From: Urechis unicinctus
Lineage: Eukaryota > Annelida > Polychaeta > Xenopneusta > Urechidae
DNA: 64,000 nt
Direction of reading: 5' to 3'
NCBI GenBank assembly: GCA_034190875.2
Contig: CM067358.1
Location: forward strand, 57,551,945-57,615,944
In this document: positions 12,996 to 27,232 of the stretch, one piece after another
Numbering within the stretch: the first letter of the stretch is position 1
Layout of the letters: every line of letters starts with the position of its first letter
Notes under the pieces: generated by a model
Told to the model about the DNA's origin: nothing
Seen by the model: the letters and a program-made list of their open reading frames with translations, nothing else
Databases searched by the model: none
Translations under genes and position numbers: made by a program

Positions 12996-14271
12996 AGGCC
13001 CGGTCACACAGCATTCCACGTCTAAATCACGTACAAAAAGTTATGAAAATCTAGCGGATATGGTCGTAAGTGGTAATTTTTGGTAAATTTGGGCTTGGCC
13101 GTGCTTTGTACGGGTATGGCCGTCGGCGGCTGTTCCACTGCTAAAGCACTGCCTAAAGCACAGCCTAAGCACAGCTAACCACGTCCAGCCACGTGTAAGG
13201 TTAAAAATAGGTTCGCACGTGTGAAACGCGGGAAAAAAAGTGGTAAGTTACCACGGCTAACCGAGGCCTCATCGCGTTTCTAGAACTGCTGATCACGTGT
13301 TGAGCGCGGACGTAAAACGGGCACTCCACTGCCATAGCACTGCCCAATCACGGGTAACCACGGCTCGGCGACGTCGGAAGCGCAGCTTGCTACGCATAAA
13401 AGCGGTCGCGCACGGCTGATCTTCACAGTTGCCGATCCAGATCTTCTACAGTCAACACCTCGACGCAAGTTCGTTCGCTCTTTTCTGTTCAATCATTCCC
13501 AGGAAGAATGGTTCCCCTGCCAAGAACAGGCCGACGAAGGCCAAGGCCAAGGCCAAGGCCAAGGCCAAGACCAAGGTCCCAGCTGAGGATGAGGCTCGTC
13601 AAGACTCACAGGCCCAGGTGACAGTCCAGGTCCAGGTCCATGCTCCTCCTGCTGGTGCTGCCAGTCCAGACCCTGACCCTCAGGCTGATGCTGGTCCAAT
13701 TGCTCCTGGAGAAGCTGAGGCTGCTGCTGAGGGTTCATGTTTACCCCTTGACATCTAGACTGCAAGTGCCGAGGTCTCAGAAAATTACGGTATTTATAGG
13801 CAGCAAATCAGAAGTGATACAGAAGTGATTGCTTATGTACGCTGAAAAATCCACTTGTCAGTGATAAGCCGCAAAACACACGCTATTTCCTTTGATACCA
13901 ACGCGTAACAACCGTCCGATGACCGTGCTCTGCCCGTGACAGACCGCTAAACTTTCGCATCTTACTGCGTCTCCCCAAGTTTTAATCACTGTCGGAACAC
14001 GGATTATCACGTGTGTTTCACGTGTGTTGCACGTCTTTACCACGTGTGCCACCCGTGGTTGTCCGCGGGCTAAAATTTTGAGCAGTTCAAAACCTTTTGC
14101 CGCGTCCTGACGCCGTTCCGATTTCTCCCCGCGTCCTGCCACGTCTATAAATCGACTGTAGCTCGTCTTAAACTCGACATCAACGCGAACAGCATCGTCT
14201 GCTTCACGGGAGACCACTTATGGACGGGTTTTGGCGGTGATTAAGCTGTAAAGCGCTGTGTGACCGGGTCT
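12996..14271. mobile_element. Non-autonomous DNA transposon (MITE-like), PIF/Harbinger-type candidate
   Basis: The ends form terminal inverted repeats: AGGCCCGGTCACACAGC on the left and, reverse-complemented, AGACCCGGTCACACAGC on the right (16 of 17 match). Weaker matching runs to about 43 bp, including AATCAC and CAAAA. The direct trinucleotide TTA flanks both ends (12993-12995 and 14272-14274), as expected for a 3-bp TTA/TAA target-site duplication. A 3-bp TWA duplication with GC-rich inverted ends is typical of PIF/Harbinger elements. A TTAA reading (piggyBac-like) is possible but leaves the inverted repeats offset by one base. The 1276-bp element is GC-richer than its surroundings and has no recognisable transposase, so it would need one in trans. 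Confidence 0.8.
13429..13758 (+). other. GC-rich, low-complexity open frame inside the transposon
   Basis: A 109-codon frame opens at 13429 and contains a Lys-Ala alternating run near residues 37-48, made by an (AAGGCC)n hexanucleotide at about 13539-13571. It is followed by an Ala/Pro/Asp/Gln-rich tail. The opposite strand is also open for 90 codons (13493-13765), with Gln-rich and Trp-Pro repeats. Open frames on both strands through simple sequence suggest base composition rather than selection. A cataaaag box at about 13396 precedes it by roughly 30 bp, which is weak support for transcription. It could be a remnant of an element-encoded accessory protein, but no motif supports that. Confidence 0.2.
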
Positions 14272-14566
14272 TTAAATGTAAATGCTGCATCTAAGTATCG
14301 TGTATATACCATTCTGCTTCGATCATTTTCCGCGCGTCACAGAAAACGGGTTAAAGTCATATATCACGCATCTAGAAAATAACATATATTAAGAGCCTGT
14401 ACAAAAAAAGTCCTCACGTGCCTAACCATTACCCCCACTCGACGCTATTCTTCAAGAAATGCCATCGATATATCATTTCCGACAAATCGCGATACGATGA
14501 CCGCCATTTTGAAAAATATTGCGTCGCGTGATTTCCCACCACCTCATCCGCATTGCCTTACCATCC

Positions 14567-14582
14567 GGGGGGGGGGGGGGGG
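14567..14582 (+). repeat. Poly-G run (16 G)
   Basis: An uninterrupted run of 16 Gs follows ccatcc. It is one of several isolated poly-G runs in the window; others are near 6510, 6887 and 55679. Confidence 0.95.
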
Positions 14583-14632
14583 TCACTTGGCCTTAACTCG
14601 GATATGGGTGTGCCGCGGGACCTCAAAAACCT

Positions 14633-14757
14633 GTTGTACAAGTTGAGAATGGCCAAAAGTATACCCCGTCGTACAAGGTATTATGCGAATGTATAACCCC
14701 CTCGCACAGGTCGAGAGGCCGAAAAAACCTACCCCGTCGCACGGCACATGTATACTA
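14633..14757 (+). repeat. Imperfect tandem repeat, about 35 bp period
   Basis: Three to four degenerate copies are marked by ataccccgtcgtacaagg, ataaccccctcgcacagg and ctaccccgtcgcacgg. The spacing varies by a few bases. No reading frame is kept. Confidence 0.6.
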
Positions 14758-14991
14758 CCTCTACACACTTAAGCGCCCCCCCACACGGGCTTACCATTAG
14801 TCGACGATGGGTCACATCATTCTGAGCATGCGCGATGTACGTGGGCTTGAACTTGAAAACACACATGGTGCTGTGTTGGGACTTTTTACCGCTTCCAATT
14901 GATCGAAATGTAACTAATTAACATGGATGAAATCCCCCGCCGCAAAGGGATAAAATTGTCCGTGAACATCATTGCATTCTAAAAACTCCAT

Positions 14992-14996
<5 letters not shown>

Positions 14997-15049
<53 letters not shown>

Positions 15050-15126
15050 CTCAACATATATGCTATACTGCTGGTACAATGGACACAAAATATTATATAT
15101 ATATATATGATATAATATATATATAT

Positions 15127-15166
<40 letters not shown>

Positions 15167-15187
15167 ATATATATATATACATACAGC

Positions 15188-15245
<58 letters not shown>
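14997..15245. repeat. (TA)n microsatellites in two blocks
   Basis: Pure TA at about 14997-15045, then a short unique segment, then TA-rich sequence at 15094-15245. The second block abuts the start of module A at 15291. Confidence 0.95.
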
Positions 15246-15248
<3 letters not shown>

Positions 15249-15290
15249 TTATAAATAATTGTTTATGATATGAGCGATCGGATTCACTAC

Positions 15291-15950
15291 GTTGAGTACC
15301 TGCAAAGGATATTTGATGTCTCTTATTTCTCAACAGCTCTTTCTTCAGATATGCACAAATTATTGTCGTCGAGGCTCTTGAAAAGTATGATTCCATATGT
15401 TGTTGGTGGAGGACAGATACCGTAATTTGGTAACTCCTTTCGCGAACGTCTATTTTTTGCAACACAATCGCAAGTGTTATTTATAATCATTAACTAGCGT
15501 TGCACACATGGCAATATTGCCTATGTTTCCTCACACTACAGAGTTAAATTTGCTTTTTAATTTCTGCGTAATTAGGTGCGCATTCTCCAAGGACATTGAA
15601 ATCACTAATAAGATTTAAGCTTTGGCAAAAATACTGTCTTGGATGCTGTTTTTCTGGTACTTATTAGCAGAGAGCAACTTTTTATAGTTTCGTCGGTATA
15701 TGACGAACCCCGGAAGCAAAACATTTACAGTACCAGCGCAATATACCAATGTAACCGATCGCAATAATGTTTTCTATTTGTTTACTGTTACGACAGCCAA
15801 CAGCATCATTAAAAGCTTGTTTGGCTGATACATTGCTTTTACATTACTTCCAACAGGAACCTTCGACAACAGTTATAATGCTAAAAGTGCCAGATCAATG
15901 GTGTTTTTCTAAGGCACATAGAGTCAAAGACATGCTTCCTCATTGTGAAT
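15291..15950 (+). repeat. Left copy of dispersed modules A and B
   Basis: Module A (15291-15460) matches 55543-55700 and 60505-60620, through tttgatgtctcttattt, acaac(a)gc, tgtcgtcgaggctc and gaa(a/c)a-tatg. Module B1 (about 15545-15725) matches about 55930-56105, through atttctgcg, ttctccaagg, gagagcaac and cgacatttac-like ends. Module B2 (15750-15950) matches 57226-57500, through gattactgttacga, tgatacattgct, ttacaac and gcacatagagt. Here B1 and B2 are contiguous, whereas at 55.9-57.5 kb about 1.1 kb lies between them. No coding frame is shared among copies. Confidence 0.75.
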
Positions 15951-16050
15951 ATGTTACTTGGCTCAGAGCAATTTGAGAAATTAACTGAACAATATAGTCT
16001 TAAGTTGGTGCCATGTCAGATTTGATATGGCAGGGTTAATATTGAGTCAA

Positions 16051-16201
16051 TTTACGTCACTTTCCACAATGATGTGATATCGATGATGGATGAGGATAAT
16101 TGTCATGCTTGGGCAATATCTGGTCATAGAGAATGGTAATATTGATATTTCTTACGTCACTTTACAATGAATATGATATCGATGATGGATGAGGATAATT
16201 G
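16051..16201 (+). repeat. Direct duplication, 100-bp spacing, related to unit module Z
   Basis: The segments at 16051-16102 and 16151-16201 share ttacgtcacttt and gatatcgatgatggatgagg, followed by ataattg. The same core, diverged, follows module X inside each array unit, for example gatatcgcgacggtgatgg near 22560 in unit 1, so this is a flank relative of that piece (Z). Confidence 0.75.
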
Positions 16202-16694
16202 CTATTCCTTATATGCCAGCGCCACAATGCCACAAATTCGCTTCCCAGATCGAGCTGCAAAAAAACCCACGCCACTGGGACTTTCAGAAAAGAACGCACA
16301 CGATGCTATGTGAAATGACAAAAATGGTTGATGCTAATTCATCTACCACGTGGGGTCTGAAAGGTCAGCTCTCTTGAACTTAACTTTTGAGGTGAAAAAC
16401 ACGCAACGGCACTCGCGGGGATCAAAAACATCATGACGTTGCGAAAAAACCATGAGACATCATGCATTAATCGTGTAGCTGTCCGTGATGGCAAGTTCCG
16501 ACGTTATCCGACCTTGAAGGGAGCAACATTTCATTGCAATCAGGTATATTCCCATCAGTCACAAGAGCGGTAGGGCAACCATTGTCACATCCCAGCTGTG
16601 CATTTTAGGTCAAATACAAACCGCCATTTGATGTGAAGGTGTGCCATTGCGTCATATTTCAATTTCATATTTAACTCTGATACAGTCTGGAATG

Positions 16695-16826
16695 ACATTG
16701 CGATGACAGGACTGGTCGTAAAACACTGGAGACGTTGATTAAATGATGCTCATGTGCAATACGATTGATTGCAAAAAAACATTGCGATGACAGGACTGGT
16801 CGTAAAACACTGGAGATGTTTTAAAT
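16695..16826 (+). repeat. Direct duplication, 84-bp spacing
   Basis: A 38-bp segment (parts acattgcgatgacaggactg and gtcgtaaaacactggaga) occurs at 16695-16732 and again from 16779. The following tgtt/gttg and aaatg bases are also similar. The near-identity indicates a recent event. Confidence 0.9.
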
Positions 16827-18095
16827 GTAAAAAAATGAAGAAAAACGCAAATGCAAGTATAACTGATGTAAAATAAACCGCCATGTACATTGAATAATGA
16901 TCTGTGTAAGTGAGAAATAGCAAAGATGAGAAACCCCTGCCTGCAATCATCAGCGTGATGGATATTCATACATTTCTATTCGTTATTTCAACCACCTGAC
17001 CTCACGAAAACTTCCATATAACCTCATCCACGGCGAAATGGAGACCTTTGGAACGAGTCCATTTATTCTGGCCACTTGACAAATGGTTAGTGCCATTTAA
17101 TGGGCACGTCTAGATATAATAAATCAGTATCTACAAACCTCAAACGTAAATACTTTCAAAGCTCATTTTCTTTGCTGCAGAAACCAAGCAAATTGAGGTT
17201 GATGATAAATGTGGCATTAGTTTACATATGAGCGTTAAAGAGAAATACCGAATCGATCCTGACGGTTGTCCCCGGTTATACCCATAGGTATCCCTCAACC
17301 AACCATTGGTATTGCATTCCTTCATCCAATCAGTAATCTAATTACTTCCGGAAGGCATCAAGTGAGGTGCTACGCTTGTTAAAAAGCTGACTTTACAAGC
17401 CTTGGACGGGCGTTTGTTGTCTCTTTCTCATCAAAAGCCCCAAATGGAATGCAGGAAGCTTGGTCGTTTGTTTCTACTCCGGCGTTGTGTTTGAGTTTAG
17501 TGCAATAAAAACAATATGGTGCTCAGAATTGAGCTCAGAATACGCATCATTTCTGCTGTAGCCTTGCCGTACCGAACTGCTGTATTTCCGTTTTATATCA
17601 TCAAATTAGCCAGCATAGTGTCAACGTCCGCACTGGAACGATACATGGCTTCCAGAAACAGTATTCACTTTCACAGTCTGCCATGCGTGGACGTGGCCAT
17701 TTGTCTATTGCACTGTGGATCCTGTACCCACTCGAACATCACCAATGAAAGAAACAGTGAATCGATCATATTTTATATAACTGTCGGCAGCTGATATGGT
17801 TGAGACACAATAAAACTGGGTGGAGCACGCATAATTAGCGAATACTATCCCAATCTACGACGCTAACGCGAACCACGTTTCCTTCCCCTCCCCTGCCCAG
17901 AATGTCTTTTGCAGACTAGAAGCACAGACTGGCCGGAACGGCCAGGGTCGTTTTGGTTTAGATTGCCAACAGCAATGGGATGGGATCCCTCCTAGCAAAC
18001 AACGATCTTCAACGACACAAAATATCAATGTGTGATTGTTTTTGCTTATCAGACCGTGGGTCAGATTTACATTATTCAGTCTCGGAATCTGTCGT

Positions 18096-18118
18096 CATTC
18101 ATTCATTCATTCATTCAT
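18096..18118 (+). repeat. (CATT)n microsatellite private to unit 1
   Basis: About five to six CATT repeats replace the cattcatgcattcatag found at this position in the other five units. It is a local slippage expansion. Confidence 0.9.
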
Positions 18119-18200
18119 GGACAGTCCATTCTGATCCGACACTTTATCACTTGGCAGCCTTGTTTATCACCACCCAGAATATGTAAACTCCTGAAATGCG

Positions 18201-18243
18201 CTTTGTTACAGATATTCATCAACGATGAATATCTGTAACAAAG
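18201..18243. repeat. Perfect 20-bp inverted repeat (hairpin), unit 1
   Basis: The left arm ctttgttacagatattcatc and its exact reverse complement are separated by three bases (aac). The dyad lies about 65 bp downstream of X' and about 170 bp upstream of the first (TA)n tract. In this edge unit the arm is one base pair shorter than in units 2-6. No T-run follows, so there is no sign of a terminator. Confidence 0.95.
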
Positions 18244-18411
18244 TTTTGCGCGCCGTCAGAACAATAATCACTCGGTAATTTTGCTAATGATGCGAATGTT
18301 GATTGAAAGAAGTCGTCAGTTAGTAAGCGGTGAACGTTATTAGGACGACCATGCACAGAGAACTGCATACATGGAGCTAAAATGGGAGCTAAGACTTGAT
18401 ATTATGAGAGT

Positions 18412-19004
<593 letters not shown>

Positions 19005-21720
19005 ATGAAATCTGCTCAGGGCACCTATTTAGCTTATAAGGGTAAGTGACAACGTATCACTCATTGTAGCATCACATGGTTCCAAATGGCACCAAGTGAG
19101 ATTAGTACATATATCAACTTAACAAGCACAAATAATCGATGTCACCCTTTCGACTGTTGCTCTCTGATCAGACAAGTGACCTTTGTATCACAAATTGTCC
19201 TGTCTGTCGTAATGTACACAACACTAAGCAACATTAACCTACGAAATGGCCGATGTTTTATTCTGATTGCTGTTGGGGATCAGGTTTATTATTCCCTGCA
19301 GCGACGAGAGCATTCATCTAGACAAACCACCTCAATCATGATTATCGCAGCCACATTGGTAAGATACAGTTCGAGGTAATCAATTTTCAATGCAAAAATG
19401 GTTAATGTTGTGCCAGCATAATTAAGGCTTAATTAAGGCCCTTTTCGGTGTTCAGCCAAAGAACCGTTACAGTTCACCAAATCCTGCCATGAATAGTCTA
19501 CTAATTCTATTAATAACAATGTCACCGCAACATATGCGCAGCCTTTTTTCACAGTTATCTAATCTTTTGTATGGTTTGATGTTGATATTCTTCAGTTGTT
19601 GTATATGATTTAGTTTGCTACAGCAATTTCGCTGCAGTTTTCGTAATATGTATTTCCAATACAAAGGTTTGCTTTAATCGTTCATTTACGACTTAATGCA
19701 TTCGTCTAACTGGCTTTACCCAACCAAACAAATGGCCACGATGACAGCACCAAATGCAGTAAACAGATTGCATGATATTAGCATGTAAACAGTAACGGCT
19801 GTAAACAAACAGGTATTTACAGAACAGATTAGACGATTTACGGTCACAATGCTTGGGTTGCATGTGTGGACAGCTGTATGTTAACAGCATTGGCTGACAT
19901 ATCAACAGGATTTCACGTGTAAGCGCGAGTTGTGTGGCACAACCGATTACACATGTAATAAAAGGACATTAAACCCTGGTTTCAGGTGATACAAGCGCGA
20001 CCTGCATCTGTCACTATGTGTCAGTCGGCCAGTCGTTTTGTCACCTTTATGTTACCGTATTCGACTCCTCTTCCATTGAAAACGTCTTCAGAAGAGCTTA
20101 ACACATTGTACACGTCAAATAAATAATGTTTGCCGTTTTCGCTCTAGAACCAACATAACTCAACTAATTTATCATCAATACTACCACTGACAAACATCTA
20201 CAGCATTTCACCAACCATTATACGCCGGAAGCATAAGTAGCTGCTGCACTGATTGTAGAGATCGTGTCATCGTCCTGTTCGGTATGTTCACCCAATGTAG
20301 GCCGATCTTGATGATTGACATCTGACCACTTAAACGGCCGTCATGGTCACCGAAGTATTACTTGCAGCTTCATCAAATGCATAAAATATGATACCGGGGT
20401 GTATGGTACACTGACTTATCTGCGTCTCACACTTTCAAGGAAATTTGTTTATTGTATATTTGCTTGTCACACTAGCCTAACAGTAGATTAAAATGTTTGC
20501 CTCTGTGCATAACATAAATCATTTTTACTTTCAAAAGGGAGATGCATAAGATAAACCATAGTAGAAGTACTTCATACCACTGGACTATTAAGCCAACTCA
20601 TGGAGGCGTCATGACCGCAAATACACTTGTAACGAAATAGTAAGCGATATGCACACTTCTTTAGAGCAAATACACCTCTTTAACCAAATTAAATGATATC
20701 TTTGCTTCTTTATCGATAGCAAATACGGTCTCTGCTCTCAAAACGTGCATCTGTGTTGATTTTTGGCAGTTTTCGCCGCCACCATGTACCATTGTCAATG
20801 GCTTGTCACCTTTTCCAAGTTGCGAACAGCTCGGCCATTTTAAAGACCAGAGAAGCTAGTTGCACGTTGTAGACATACTAATAGCATAGATCAAATGGAG
20901 TGTTTTGCTATGCATGCTGTTGGTGGTGTGACCAAATTTTTGATCTTCCTATTGTGAGGTACTGGGCGTTAACTGATATTCTAAGGATATAATGGTTGCG
21001 TACCTAGTTCATAAATATGATTTGCTACAAGGTAAAAGGATCGATTGGGGTAGAACCAACAGGGATGAATCAAAACGCGTTGTCAATTAGCTCAATTTAT
21101 TCTGATATCTCGGCAAAGGCCAGGAATGACGTGGCCTGAAATTTTGAGAGGCTGGCTGTACTTAGTCCCCTAGCCCCTTGGCTTCGGGCCCTGTTTGCAT
21201 GTCATTGATATTCAATACTAGCGTCAAGGGTCTAGGCTGACAAGACTTCTTAAACTGGACTGGCATCCCGGATTTGGGATGCTCCAATCAAAAGCCGTGT
21301 CTCTCGGTAATTTTTAAGTCTCTTATTGGTCAAAGTCACATTTCCCGAAGAAACGGCACCATATTTGTTTTGGTACGCTCCGTTTTACACCTCTTTTCAT
21401 ATGAAATGAAGTATTTTGCTGTTGCATAACCATGGAAATGACTCCAATGGAAACCCTCGAATACGCGCAATAGTCGCATGGCGTGGTATAGAAAGACGAA
21501 GATTAAAGAACGTGTCTAACGAATATTCGGACGCGCCAGTTTTAGACCTTGTCTTGTTATAGACTCTAGGGCTAGAAGTGAAGCGGAACTCCAGGAGTAT
21601 AAGCAGCAGACTAGGCTGTACAACATGAACCGCTCATCAGAGCAATTAACCCTAGAATGACGTCATGTTAGAGCACTGCGACCGTCAGAATTCATTAAGT
21701 ATGACAATGGAGCACATATA

Positions 21721-21742
21721 TACACACACACACACACACACA

Positions 21743-21841
<99 letters not shown>

Positions 21842-21856
21842 TTATATATATCTGTA
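21721..21856. repeat. (CA)n/(TA)n tract 3, unit 1
   Basis: A short ACAC run followed by TA repeats, lying between gagcactgcgaccgtcagaa (upstream) and module Y (downstream). Confidence 0.95.
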
Positions 21857-23667
21857 TGTATGTTTGAACATTTGCGCAAGAAGGTTTCGGCTGAGGACCA
21901 CATTTGCCAACGCAATAAAAAAAGATGAACTGAAAAATAGAACTTCTGGCCGTGTTATTATCCCATCACTCATGCCAGCGTGGTTGCATCAATTTGATCC
22001 ACACATTGACTAAAGTATAAACAATTAAGTTACTTTGGTAATTCAGAGAGCATGTGTAAGTGGCGATATAAATCCTACGGACTTCATATTGTAAAACTAG
22101 ACAGCGTAGATGGCTATTAGAGGGCACATGCTTAATACAAGAGCCTTTTCTGGAAGAATAAGGGTATTTAGGATTGAGATTGCCTATAGAAATAGGAATA
22201 GATGGTTCCTCTCAGCAAACAAATATCGTCAGCGAATCACTTAGAAATACATTGGAAAGTGCAGTCTATCATTCTGTGTTTGATTGTTGATGTTTATCAG
22301 ACCGTTGGTCATATTACATTACTCAGCCATGGAAGTCCTCGTCATTCAAGCTTTCATGGTCAGTGAGGTTCGATCAGGTCTCATGTCCGCATCATTTGCC
22401 ATTGACGGTCCCTCTAAAGGCTGGACATTATTCCGAGATCATCTGATTAATCATATACAACGTATATTTACTCAAGGAATGTCACATTGCTTATTGGCCT
22501 CTCTCTGCCTCGATTGTAATGGTTAAATTGGGGTTTAATGTCATTTTCAACAACGAGATGATATCGCGACGGTGATGGATGAAGATGATTGTGATGCTTG
22601 GAAAACTCCCCTTACGTGTTAGCGCTCACACGGCGCAAACTCGTTGTCAAGACCGGATTGCAAATCCAACGACGCTAAGACGATGGTCCAGCATCGTACT
22701 ATTGAGCTACCGGGTCGGGTGCATCCCCTTTTCAAAGAATATACCGCAATTTAACGTGTTCGTCCGAGTCACGGGGAACCGCGATATAATGTAGCAGTAA
22801 ATGCTCACAGATACGTTCATTGAGGGCAACATCGCTATGGGAAGCGTATGGATCCGCAACACATATATATCATTTCTCCCTTGTTTTGCCTCTGACACTA
22901 TCATTCTACTCCGGATTGATACTTTTCAGTTCACCAAGTCGTTTCAAATTTTCGTAGCGTACATCTGTATTTTGTCTTTTTGCTATACTTCTGAATTGCC
23001 GTGAAGGAACGATTATCTTGGCATGTAGTTGATATCATTTGTTAATAAATTTATGAGCTTTATGGTCTAACCCAACAGCCATGTTACAATCATATAAGCC
23101 ATCACAAATGGTCTTACATATTTCGTGTCACAAACAGTATTCACTTTCACAGTCTGCCATGCGTGGACGTGACCATTTGTCTATTGCACTGTGGATCCTG
23201 TACCCACTCGAACATCACCAATGAAAGAAACAGTGAATCGATCATATTTTATAAAACTGTCGGCAGCTGATATGGTTGAGACACAATAAAACTGGGTGGA
23301 GCACGCATAATTAGCGAATACTATCCCAATCTACGACGCTAACGCGAACCACGTTTCCTTCCCCTCCCCTGCCCAGAATGTCTTTTGCAGACTAGAAGCA
23401 CAGACTGGCCGGAACGGCAAGGGTCGTTTTGGTTTAGATTGCCAACAGCAATGGGATGGGATCCCTCCTAGCAAACAACGATCTTCAACGACACAAAATA
23501 TCAATGTGTGATTGTTTTTGCTTATCAGACCGTGGGTCAGATTTACATTATTCAGTCTCGGAATCTGTCGTCATTCATGCATTCATAGACAGTCCATTCT
23601 GATCAGACACTTTATCACTTGGCAGCCTTGTTTATCACAACCCAGAATATGTAAACTCCTGAAATGC

Positions 23668-23712
23668 GCTTTGTTACAGATATTCATCAACGATGAATAT
23701 CTGTAACAAAGC
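23668..23712. repeat. Perfect 21-bp inverted repeat (hairpin), unit 2
   Basis: The same dyad as in unit 1, extended by one G:C pair at the base (21-bp arms, 3-bp loop aac). The downstream sequence is ttggaagccgtc. Confidence 0.95.
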
Positions 23713-23876
23713 TTGGAAGCCGTCAGAACAATAATCACTCGGTAATTTTGCTAATGATGCGAATGTTGATTGAAAGAAGTCGTCAGTTAGTAAGCGGTGA
23801 ACGTTATTAGGACGACCATGCACAGAGAACTGCATACAATGGGAGCTAAACTTGATATTATGAGAGTAAGGTATAA

Positions 23877-24391
<515 letters not shown>

Positions 24392-27111
24392 GATAAATCT
24401 GCTCAGGGCACCTATTTAGCTTATAAGGGTAAGTGACAACGTATCACTCATTGTAGCATCATGGGTTCCAAATGGCACCAAGTGAGATTAGTACATATAT
24501 CAACTTAACAAGCACAAATAATCGATGTCACCCTTTCGACTGTTGCTCTCTGATCAGACAAGTGACCTTTGTATCACAAATTGTCCTGTCTGTCGTAATG
24601 TACACAACACTAAGCAACCTTAACCTACGAAATGGCCGATGTTTTATTCTGATTGCTGTTGGGGATCAGGTTTATTATTCCCTGCAGCGACGAGAGCATT
24701 CATCTAGACAAACCACCTCAATCATGATTATCGCAGCCACATTGGTAAGATACAGTTCGAGGTAATCATTTTCAATGCAAAATGGTTAATGTTGTGCCAG
24801 CATAATTAAGGCTTAATTAAGGCCCTTTTCGGTGTTCAGCCAAAGAACCGTTACAGTTCACCAAATCCTGCCATGAATAGTCTACTAATTCTATTAATAA
24901 CAATGTCACCGCAACATATGCGCAGCCTTTTTTCAGTTATCTAATCTTTTGTATGGTTTGATGTTGATATTCTTCAGTTGTTGTATATGATTTAGTTTGC
25001 TACAGCAATTTCGCTGCAGTTTTCGTAATATGTATTTCCAATACAAAGGTTTGCTTTAATCGTTCATTTACGACTTAATGCATTCGTCTAACTGGCTTTA
25101 CCCAACCAAACAAATGGCCACGATGACAGCACCAAATGCAGTAAACAGATTGCATGATATTAGCATGTAAACAGTAACGGCTGTAAACAAACAGGTATTT
25201 ACAGAACACATTAGACGATTTACGGTCACAATGCTTGGGTTGCATGTGTGGACAGCTGTATGTTAACAGCATTGGCTGACATATCAACAGGATTTCACGT
25301 GTAAGCGCGAGTTGTGTGGCACAACCGATTACACATGTAATAAAAGGACATTAAACCCTGGTTTCAGGTGATACAAGCGCGACCTGCATCTGTCACTATG
25401 TGTCAGTCGGCCAGTCGTTTTGTCACCTTTATGTTACCGTATTCGACTCCTCTTCCATTGAAAACGTCTTCAGAAGAGCTTAACACATTGTACACGTCAA
25501 ATAAATAATGTTTGCCGTTTTCGCTCTAGAACCAACATAACTCAACTAATTTATCATCAAATACTACCACTGACAAACATCTACAGCATTTCACCAACCA
25601 TTATACGCCGGAAGCATAAGTAGCTGCTGCACTGATTGTAGAGATCGTGTCATCGTCCTGTTCGGTATGTTCACCCAATGTAGGCCGATCTTGATGATTG
25701 ACATCTGACCACTTAAACGGCCGTCATGGTCACCGAAGTATTATTTGCAGCTTCATCAAATGCATAAAATATGAGACCGGGGTGTATGGTACACTGACTT
25801 ATCTGCGTCTCACACTTTCAAGGAAATTTGTTTAGTGTATATTTGCTTGTCACACTAGCCTAACAGTAGATTAGAATGTTTGCCTCTGTGCATAACATAA
25901 ATCATTTTTACTTTCAAAAGGGAGATGCATAAGATAAACCACAGTAGAAGTACTTCATACCACTGGACTATTAAGCCAACTCATGGAGGCGTCATGACCG
26001 CAAATACACTTGTAACGAAATAGTAAGCGATATGCACACTTTCTTTAGAGCAAATACACCTCTTTAACCAAATTAAATGATATCTTTGCTTCTTTATCGA
26101 TAGCAAATACGGTCTCTGCTCTCAAAACGTGCATCTGTGTTGATTTTTGGCAGTTTTTCGCCGCCGCCACCATGTACCATTGTCAATGGCTTGTCACCTT
26201 TTCCAAGTTGCGAACAGCTCGGCCATTTTAAAGACCAGAGAAGCTAGTTGCACGTTGTAGACATACTAATAGCATAGATCAAATGGAGTGTTTTGCATAT
26301 GCATGCTGTTGGTGGTGTGACCAAATTTTTGATCTTCCTATTGTGAGGTACTGGGCGTTAACTGATATTCTAAGGATATAATGGTTGCGTACTTAGTTCA
26401 TAAATATGATTTGCTACAAGGTAAAAGGATCGATTGGGGTAGAACCAACAGGGATGAATCAAAACGCGTTGTCAATTAGCTCAATTTATTCTGATATCTC
26501 GGCAAAGGCCAGGAATGACGTGGCCTGAAATTTTTGAGAGGCTGGCTGTACTTAGTCCCCTAGCCCCTTGGCTTCGGGCCCTGTTTGCATGTCATTGATA
26601 TTCAATACTAGCGTCAAGGGTCTAGGCTGACAAGACTTCTTAAACTGGACTGGCATCCCGGATTTGGGATGCTCCAATCAAAAGCCGTGTCTCTCGGTAA
26701 TTTTAAGTCTCTTATTGGTCAAAGTCACATTTCCCGAAGAAACGGCACCATATTTGTTTTGGTACGCTCCGTTTTACACCTCTTTTCATATGAAATGAAG
26801 TATTTGCTGTTGCATAACCATGGAAATGACTCCAATGGAAACCCTCGAATACGCGCAATAGTCGCATGGCGTGGTATAGAAAGACGAAGATTAAAGAACG
26901 TGTCTAACGAATATTCGGACGCGCCAGTTTTAGACCTTGTCTTGTTATAGACTCTAGGGCTAGAAGTGAAGCGGAACTCCAGGAGTATAAGCAGCAGACT
27001 AGGCTGTACAACATGAACCGCTCATCAGAGCAATTAACCCTAGAATGACGTCATGTTAGAGCACTGCGACCGTCAGAATTCATTAAGTATGACAATGGAG
27101 CACATATATAC

Positions 27112-27232
<121 letters not shown>

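Noticed and set aside
18201-18243. Helitron 3' end suggested by the hairpin
   Set aside because: No CTRR end follows within the expected short distance, and no matching 5' TC end or A/T insertion site was found. The unit boundary is elsewhere.
19086-19379. A 97-codon open frame present in units 1-5
   Set aside because: It recurs only because the DNA recurs. It is frameshifted in unit 6, has no recognisable domain, and is not kept in the flank relatives.
20776-20843. An ideal Kozak context (gccgccaccatg) in the unit, repeated across the array
   Set aside because: It heads a frame of only 19 codons, whose end changes in unit 3 through a one-base deletion. Most likely coincidence.
22350-22385. 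tRNA-like boxes in module X (ggtcagtgaggttcgatcagg)
   Set aside because: The A-like and B-like parts are directly adjacent, without the spacing of a tRNA promoter.
22284-22526. An 80-codon open frame present in units 1-4
   Set aside because: Units 5 and 6 share a one-base deletion (cattaag for cattcaag) that breaks it. The flank relatives at 53.0 and 56.8 kb do not keep the frame.
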